Shown here piece by piece: positions 12,936 to 17,401 of a DNA stretch of 17,401 nt. The notes below the pieces were generated by a model, which saw nothing but the letters and a program-made list of their open reading frames with translations, did not search any database and was not told where the DNA came from. Source of the DNA: an uncultured Collinsella sp. Its GTDB lineage: Bacteria; Actinomycetota; Coriobacteriia; Coriobacteriales; Coriobacteriaceae. The DNA lies in contig CABVBR010000027.1 of NCBI GenBank assembly GCA_902496645.1, positions 1 to 17,401 on the forward strand. The letters run 5' to 3'. A program made the position numbers and the translations under genes. Positions within the stretch are counted from its first letter, which is position 1. Every line of letters starts with the position of its first letter.

Positions 12936-13927
12936 TAATAATCGAGCTTCCACATGTAGCGGCGCGTCATGTAGTCCTTGTGGGTGACGGCGGAAAGCGC
13001 ACGCATGTAGACGTTGTTGAGGATCGGGGCGAAGATCAGGTGGTTGAAGTACTCGCTCACGCTGTCCTTGATGTCGTTGAGGCCGAGCTCCTTGGCGTCG
13101 AGCTGATAGACGCGCTCGCCACCGTACTGGTTGACGAAGCGAATACCGCGCTCGTCGTTGCAACGGCTGCGGCCGACGCTGATGAGCTGGAACAGCGAAG
13201 TACGCTTGTCCAAGATCTCGAAGGGGCCGTGGAAGAAGTCGCAGGTGTTGATGGTGCAGGAGTCGATCTGCAGCATCTCCTGAACGTTGCAGATGCTAAA
13301 GACGTAGGCGGCACCAAAGAGCGGGCCCTGAGCCATCACGTTGATGCAGGGCTTGTCGGCGTTCTGCTCGGCCCACTTGGCGGCGAGCGGACGGGTGTAC
13401 TCGACGGCCTTGCGGTAGATGGGGTCGACCAGATCGAAGGTGGCCATAGCGGTCTCGTACTCGGTATAGCCCTCGGTCTGCTGCGTGAGCTCCATGGCGA
13501 TCATGGTCACGACGGCGGAGTTGGTGCGGCCCATGCAGGACTCGTCGACGGCCAGGCTGTCGTACTGGATCTTGTAGTCGCAGACCTCGGTGAGGCCGGA
13601 CTCGTCAACGTAGATGGCGATGGTGCTGGCGCCGTGATCCTTGGCGACCTGGGCGGCGACGATGGTCTCCTTGGTGCCGCGCATGGACACGACGACGGCA
13701 AGGGTGTTCTCGTTGACGTAGGCAGGGGTTGCGTGCACGAACTCGTTGCTGGTGTAGCTGGAGCTCACGACCTGCGTGGCCTCGTGCTCCATAAAGTACT
13801 GGGCAGGATAGTTGCCGCCGTTGGATCCGCCGGCGCCGATCCACACGACGCGCTTGATGCCGCCCTTGTCTGCCTTGTCAGCCAAAACCTGGGATACGAC
13901 GTCCTTAACCTGTTCCTGAGTAGTCAT
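12935..13927 (-). CDS. Two-domain SIS protein, diverged FrlB-like deglycase (SIS enzyme 3)
   Basis: The 330-residue paralog has the same ends and middle as SIS 2 ('TRRYMWKLDY' end, 'QQTEGY', 'FFHGPFE') and two SIS domains (about 20-150, 172-320). E217 and H233 are kept 16 apart. The phosphosugar loop has become SMRGT (81-85), one residue shorter and lacking the second Ser. The usual GEYFHG is CDFFHG, and the N-terminal loop reads 'GAGGSNGGNYPAQYF'. It may act on a different phosphorylated sugar conjugate or have lost activity. The start has GAAAGG about 10 bases upstream. It is divergent from gntR3 across a 206-bp region with three copies of a GCATACAA motif, so GntR3 probably controls it. 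No transporter gene is attached. Confidence 0.85.
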   Translation of the reverse strand: MTTQEQVKDVVSQVLADKADKGGIKRVVWIGAGGSNGGNYPAQYFMEHEATQVVSSSYTSNEFVHATPAYVNENTLAVVVSMRGTKETIVAAQVAKDHGASTIAIYVDESGLTEVCDYKIQYDSLAVDESCMGRTNSAVVTMIAMELTQQTEGYTEYETAMATFDLVDPIYRKAVEYTRPLAAKWAEQNADKPCINVMAQGPLFGAAYVFSICNVQEMLQIDSCTINTCDFFHGPFEILDKRTSLFQLISVGRSRCNDERGIRFVNQYGGERVYQLDAKELGLNDIKDSVSEYFNHLIFAPILNNVYMRALSAVTHKDYMTRRYMWKLDY

Positions 13928-13966
13928 CGTGCATCAGCCTTTCTTCTCGTTTGATGCTCATCACAG

Positions 13967-13983
13967 GCATACAAGTTACATAC
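13967..13983. promoter_or_regulatory. Candidate GntR3 operator, SIS 3-proximal
   Basis: GCATACAAGTTACATAC matches 14106-14122 (GCATACAAGTTAGGTAC) at 15 of 17 positions. It lies 40 bp upstream of the SIS 3 ATG, where it could cover that promoter. Confidence 0.6.
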
Positions 13984-14000
13984 ATGTTTTGGCGATGTCG

Positions 14001-14013
14001 ACTAGTTGTATGC
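14001..14013. promoter_or_regulatory. Candidate GntR3 operator, central inverted copy
   Basis: ACTAGTTGTATGC is the reverse complement of GCATACAACTAGT, sharing GCATACAA with the two flanking sites but pointing the other way. It is the weakest of the three matches. Confidence 0.45.
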
Positions 14014-14105
14014 TATATTTGTCTTAGAAATACTGCTGGCGTGGTTCTCGACAATCCATTACCAGCGATTTTGTTGTCTGATTGAATACATGCTTGGTTA
14101 GGCAA

Positions 14106-14122
14106 GCATACAAGTTAGGTAC
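14106..14122. promoter_or_regulatory. Candidate GntR3 operator, gntR3-proximal
   Basis: GCATACAAGTTAGGTAC ends 11 bases before the gntR3 ATG. It overlaps an inverted repeat ATGCTTG/CAAGCAT (14090-14096, 14103-14109). Its position would allow autoregulation by blocking transcription or early elongation. Confidence 0.6.
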
Positions 14123-14133
14123 AGGTTGGTTGC

Positions 14134-14856
14134 ATGAGCGCTTCGTCCAAAAAGAACTTGACCCAATACGAGCGCCTGGCGGGCACGCTGCGCGACCGCA
14201 TTGCCGCCGGCACCTACGCGCGCGGAGACAAGCTGCCATCCGAGATGGAGCTCATGGACGAGTCTAGGCTTTCGCGCAGCACCGTGCGCCACGCGCTCAA
14301 GGTATTGGTGGACGAGGGCCTGGTTCGCACCGAGCGCGGGCGCGGCGCCTTTGTGGCCGACACGCCCGAGGTGCACGAGAACAACCTAGTGTTTTCGAGC
14401 TATACGAAGCAGGTCGAAGGCCAGGGCATGAAGCCTACCACGCGCACCGTGGACTCGGGCTTTGCCAAGGCAGCCGGCAGCGTGGCCAAGTTCTTCGATG
14501 CCGCCGTGGGCAGCAAGCTCGTCAAGCTCGTCCGCCTGCGCTATCTGGACGATGTGCCGCTGTGCCTGGAGACCACCTACCTGCCGCCGAGCTTTGGGGC
14601 GCTCATCGATCGCGACATCAACGGGTCGCTCTACGCCACACTGCGCCAGGAGTTCCATCGTGCCCCGGCGCAGGGCCACAAGACTTTTGAGGTGTGCTAT
14701 GCGTCACAAAACGAGGCTTTTTTGCTCAACGTCGAGCGCGGGCAGGCGCTGATCCTTATCACCGACTACGTCTACGACACCGACGGTCGCCCGCTCCACG
14801 TCTCCAAGCGCATCCAACGAACCGACCGAGCCAAATACACCGAACCCATCGGCTAA
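14134..14856 (+). CDS. GntR-family (HutC/UTRA type) transcription regulator 3
   Basis: The 240-residue protein has a GntR winged helix (about residues 10-78, 'LPSEMELMDESRLSRSTVRH', 'ERGRGAFV') and a UTRA domain (about 95-238, 'LVKLVRLRYLDDVPLCLETT', 'FLLNVERGQALILITDYVYD'). It is clearly more distant from regulators 1 and 2 than they are from each other. It is transcribed divergently from SIS 3, the classic layout of a repressor and its target. Three GCATACAA sites lie between them. The ribosome site is poor (AGG about 10 bases before ATG), so expression is probably low. The likely ligand is the phosphorylated substrate or product of SIS 3; this is inferred. Confidence 0.92.
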   Translation: MSASSKKNLTQYERLAGTLRDRIAAGTYARGDKLPSEMELMDESRLSRSTVRHALKVLVDEGLVRTERGRGAFVADTPEVHENNLVFSSYTKQVEGQGMKPTTRTVDSGFAKAAGSVAKFFDAAVGSKLVKLVRLRYLDDVPLCLETTYLPPSFGALIDRDINGSLYATLRQEFHRAPAQGHKTFEVCYASQNEAFLLNVERGQALILITDYVYDTDGRPLHVSKRIQRTDRAKYTEPIG

Positions 14857-14866
14857 CCAACACCAA

Positions 14867-14903
14867 AACCACCACAATGGGGACAGGCACCTTTGTGGTG
14901 GTT
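14867..14903. terminator. Hairpin between convergent gntR3 and GNAT genes
   Basis: AACCACCACAA (14867-14877) pairs perfectly with 14893-14903 around a 15-base loop containing GGGGACAGG. It lies between two convergent stop codons, 10 bases after gntR3. There is no T-run, so a terminator role is tentative. The loop resembles the GGGGTCAGG of the REP-like palindrome at 12744-12808. Confidence 0.5.
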
Positions 14904-14911
14904 CAAGGAAA

Positions 14912-15526
14912 TCACAGGCTCGGCAGTTTGAAACCTTGGGCGAGTAGGTCGGGGAACCAGGTCGGTTTGGGCATGTCGGCTTCACGGTCGCGGAGTACGA
15001 GCTCCATCCAGCACATGTCGTACCAGCGGCCGAACTTCTGGGCGCAGCGGTCGAAAGCGCCTACCAGGCGATAGCCCATATGAGCATGGAAATCCTGGCT
15101 GTTGTGGGTGAGGTACTCGTCGTCTGCGTCGTGCGGCACGGCAATGAGCGCGCACATGTTGGTGATGCCCATCGCGATCAGACATTGCTTGAGCGCGTCG
15201 TGCAGTTTGCGACCCAGACCGCCATGGCGCACATCGCACGCCAGGTAGATCGATGTCTCGACCGACCAGTCGTAGGCCTCGCGGCTATTGAGCGCGCTCA
15301 CGTAGGCATAGCCCACCGAGCGGCCATCGAGTTCCATCACCAAGTACGGATAGCGCTCGAGTGTATGAGCAATGCGCCCAGCAAACTCCTCAACGCTCGG
15401 CACCTCATATTCGCAGGTAATCGCCGTCTCGAGCACATAGGGCTCGTAAATGGCAAGCAACGCCGAAGCGTCATCGGGCGTCGCCAGGCGAATCGTCGGC
15501 TCGGACATCTCGGATTTCTCGGGCAT
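14912..15526 (-). CDS. GNAT N-acetyltransferase, phosphinothricin-acetyltransferase-like
   Basis: The 204-residue protein carries one GNAT fold. It starts 'IRLATPDDASALLAIYEPYV', followed by 'ETAITCEYEVPSVEEF', which is the PAT/Bar-like pattern of N-terminal sequence. An acetyl-CoA pyrophosphate loop near 'RHGGLGRKLHDAL' and the late 'HAHMGYRLVGAFDRCAQKFG' complete it. Family members acetylate amino groups of small molecules such as phosphinothricin or methionine sulfoximine; the natural substrate here is unknown. The frame is open to 15562, but that part overlaps the terminator of the next gene. The ATG at 15526 follows GGAGGGG by four bases and is chosen; an ATG at 15508 lacks a ribosome site. 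It appears to be a single-gene unit. Confidence 0.9.
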   Translation of the reverse strand: MPEKSEMSEPTIRLATPDDASALLAIYEPYVLETAITCEYEVPSVEEFAGRIAHTLERYPYLVMELDGRSVGYAYVSALNSREAYDWSVETSIYLACDVRHGGLGRKLHDALKQCLIAMGITNMCALIAVPHDADDEYLTHNSQDFHAHMGYRLVGAFDRCAQKFGRWYDMCWMELVLRDREADMPKPTWFPDLLAQGFKLPSL

Positions 15527-15542
15527 ACGGCCCCTCCCCCTC

Positions 15543-15586
15543 AAAAGCAAAGGCCGCCCCACGCCAAACCCAGGCGCGCGGCGGCC
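15543..15586 (-). terminator. Intrinsic terminator of the threonine-aldolase-type gene
   Basis: On the minus strand GGCCGCC (15580-15586) pairs with 15552-15558, with further GC pairing inside. It is followed by TTTGCTTTT at 15543-15551, and starts about 18 bases past the stop codon. Confidence 0.75.
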
Positions 15587-15603
15587 CTCATCATCACATC
15601 AAC

Positions 15604-16629
15604 CTACAGGACAGATGCCAACGCGTCGATGTCCTCCTGCGTCGTGGCCCAGCTGGTGCAAAAGCGCACCACGGTGTGGGTCTCGTCGTACTTTTCCCAG
15701 TACTCAATCGCCGCATGCTCGCGAATGCGCGCCATGTCCTCGTTGGGCAGGATCACGAACTGCTGGTTCGTAGGCGTCTCCAAGAAGAACTGATACCCGT
15801 GCTCGTGCAGCACACGACGCAGGGCCTTCGCGGTCTCAATCGCCTGGCGGCCAATCTCAAAGTACAGGCCATCGGTAAAGAGCGCCTCAAACTGCACGCC
15901 CGTCAGGCGGCCCTTGGCCAGCAGCGCGCCATGCTGTTTAATGCGCGGGATGGGATGCGCCGGGGCGTGCATGCCGCAGAACACCACGGCCTCGCCGCAG
16001 AGTGCCCCGCACTTGGTGCCGCCGATGTAGAACACATCGCACAGCTGTGCCAGCTCGGGCAGCGTAATGTCGCACTCATCGGCCGCCAGCGCATAGGCCA
16101 GGCGGGCGCCGTCCACAAACAGCGGAATCTCGCGCTTCTGGCACACCGCGTGAATCGCCGCGAGCTCGGCTTTGGAATACAGCGTGCCGTACTCGGTCGA
16201 CAGGCTCACGTACACGGCACCCGGAAACACCGTGTGCTCGTAGCTCTCGTTTTCGTAGAACACCTGGATATAGTTCTCGAGATCCTCGGCGTGCATCTTA
16301 CCCTCGTAACCGGGAATGGTGAGCACCTTGTGGCCGCCAAACTCGATGGCGCCTGCCTCATGGCAAGCAACGTGGCCGGTCTCGGCGGCAACGACGCCCT
16401 CGTACGGAGCAAGCAGCATGTCGATTACCGTGGCGTTAGCCTGCGTGCCGCCCACCAGCAAGAACACATCGGCATCGGGCGCCTGACAAGCCTCACGGAT
16501 GAGCTGCTTGGCACGCTCGGTGTGCGTGTCGGTACCATAGCCGGGCTGCGGCTCCATGTTGGTGTCGACGAGTGCCTGCAGTACCGCCGGATGCGCACCG
16601 TGGGAATAGTCGTTGTTGAACGCGAGCAT
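15604..16629 (-). CDS. Low-specificity L-threonine aldolase-type PLP enzyme (beta-eliminating lyase family)
   Basis: The 341-residue protein matches the threonine aldolase/beta-eliminating lyase fold type I. It opens 'LAFNNDYSHGAHPAVL', has 'GGTQANATVIDMLL' near residue 60, H86 in 'ETGHVACHEAGA', 'FVDGARLAYAL' (171-181), and the PLP lysine K206 in 'YIGGTKCGALCGE'. It would cleave threonine or allo-threonine to glycine and acetaldehyde; related 3-hydroxy amino acids are possible. The open frame extends to a TTG at 16668, but the ATG at 16629 has GAGAGG six bases upstream and gives the family N-terminus, so it is preferred. It lies 45 bases after the PAP2 gene and may be co-transcribed with it. 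Confidence 0.92.
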   Translation of the reverse strand: MLAFNNDYSHGAHPAVLQALVDTNMEPQPGYGTDTHTERAKQLIREACQAPDADVFLLVGGTQANATVIDMLLAPYEGVVAAETGHVACHEAGAIEFGGHKVLTIPGYEGKMHAEDLENYIQVFYENESYEHTVFPGAVYVSLSTEYGTLYSKAELAAIHAVCQKREIPLFVDGARLAYALAADECDITLPELAQLCDVFYIGGTKCGALCGEAVVFCGMHAPAHPIPRIKQHGALLAKGRLTGVQFEALFTDGLYFEIGRQAIETAKALRRVLHEHGYQFFLETPTNQQFVILPNEDMARIREHAAIEYWEKYDETHTVVRFCTSWATTQEDIDALASVL

Positions 16630-16674
16630 GGCAATCCTCTCATACCGGGTATCGGTCAGGTAATTCAAACGGAG

Positions 16675-17401
16675 CTATTGTACGCCGTCCGGATAGGCAA
16701 TGCGCGCAGCGAGACACTCAAGCGCCAGCACCAGGGCAAAGCCGCAGCTCACATCGGTCAAAAAATGTGCACCGATCACGATGCGACCAAAGGCGACGAG
16801 TGCTGCGACGGCAGCCGCAGCCCAAAAGACCACGCGACGACGCGGCGGCTTTTCCGTAAAAGCCGCCGCGGGAAGCCCGACGAGCATAAGGCCGATCGCC
16901 GCATGCGCCGTGTGTCCGCTCGCAAACGACTTGAACCCGTCCTTGATCACGCCGGCGGCGATATAAGCCCACTTGTCGGGGTTGCCGATCACCCACCACG
17001 GCTGAAAATTGAGCCCCGGCGTGACCTCGATCACGCGCATGCGCGGGCGCGACCATAACGGCTTAACAATGACGTTGAGGATGATGGCCTGAGCGACCCA
17101 CACGGCCAGTACCATCAACGCCCAGCGTGTGAGCTCGTCGGGCTCGGTCGTGCGAGTAAGGCGATAGACGACAAGGTTAGCGGCGATGACCAGCACAAAC
17201 GTCAGTACCAACTGAACCGCGATGAGTTTGCCGCCAACCCGCAGGGACGAAACGATCTCGTAGCCGGCCAGGCCAATGTTGACGAGGATGCCGAGCACGG
17301 CGAGCCATTTGCTCCCCCTGGAGTCGGGACGCACCGCGCGCACGAGCATAACGCCCGCGATGCTCGCCGTCAGCTCAAACGGCAGCTCGCCGGCGGCCTC
17401 G
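16675..17401 (-). CDS. PAP2-family membrane phosphatase (5' end outside window)
   Basis: The frame is open to the window edge: residues before the ATG at 17349 ('GELPFELTASIAGV') continue without a stop and look like more hydrophobic N-terminal sequence, so the gene probably starts beyond 17401. The three PAP2 motifs are present: 'KPLWSRPR' (KxxxxRPR-type), 'SFASGHTAHA' (PSGH-like) and 'GRIVIGAHFLTDV' (SRxxxxxHxxxD-type). Several membrane helices lie around them. Such enzymes dephosphorylate lipid phosphates (phosphatidate, undecaprenyl pyrophosphate) at the outer face of the membrane. The exact substrate is not evident. A perfect 13-bp palindrome with a 4-base loop (16841-16870) lies inside the coding sequence, in the loop 'TEKPPRRR'. 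Confidence 0.88.
   Translation of the reverse strand, partial: EAAGELPFELTASIAGVMLVRAVRPDSRGSKWLAVLGILVNIGLAGYEIVSSLRVGGKLIAVQLVLTFVLVIAANLVVYRLTRTTEPDELTRWALMVLAVWVAQAIILNVIVKPLWSRPRMRVIEVTPGLNFQPWWVIGNPDKWAYIAAGVIKDGFKSFASGHTAHAAIGLMLVGLPAAAFTEKPPRRRVVFWAAAAVAALVAFGRIVIGAHFLTDVSCGFALVLALECLAARIAYPDGVQ

Noticed and set aside
12980..13954. 324-codon + strand frame opposite SIS 3
   Set aside because: Antisense shadow, biased composition, no family resemblance.
15676..17058. 460-codon open frame on the + strand opposite the aldolase and PAP2 genes
   Set aside because: It spans two clear minus-strand genes with full catalytic motifs; composition is that of a shadow frame.

Overview
The window looks like chromosomal DNA of a high-GC, gut-type Actinobacterium, most likely Coriobacteriia and probably close to Collinsella. 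That placement is an inference from the roughly 60% GC codon use, the pairing of a mannose-family PTS with lactate dehydrogenase, and many intergenic palindromes. No marker gene is present to prove it.

Layout. A lactate/malate dehydrogenase 3' end (+) closes at 422 and is followed by a terminator. SIS enzyme 1 (555-1523, -) has its own promoter. Upstream of it is a recQ-gntR1 transcript (1668-4417, -) whose two genes overlap by one base. A 374-bp palindrome-rich spacer leads to gntR2 (4792-5511, -), a YitT-type membrane protein and a HAD phosphatase (all -). Next is a mannose-family PTS operon read leftwards: IIAB - IIC - IID - SIS enzyme 2 (11390 down to 7609). An EamA permease (-), SIS enzyme 3 (-) and a divergent gntR3 (+) follow. 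The right end holds a GNAT acetyltransferase, a threonine-aldolase-type PLP enzyme and a PAP2 phosphatase cut by the window edge (all -).

How it may work. The core is three paralogous FrlB/FraB/Gfr-like SIS proteins, each with a GntR/HutC-type repressor and its own candidate operator sequence. The PTS would import and 6-phosphorylate a sugar conjugate. The SIS proteins would then split phosphorylated Amadori-type or amino-sugar conjugates into a hexose phosphate and an amine or amino acid. All three SIS proteins keep a Glu and a His 16 residues apart, but their phosphosugar-binding loops differ (SHSGNT, SLGGST, SMRGT), which suggests three substrates. A shared motif upstream of gntR2, the PTS operon and the EamA gene suggests one regulon that includes an exporter or permease.

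The intergenic DNA is unusual. There are two copies of a hairpin element differing by three compensatory base-pair changes, several perfect 15-20 bp inverted repeats, and a 21-nt inverted repeat flanking the HAD gene. No tRNA, rRNA, CRISPR array, transposase or phage gene was seen.
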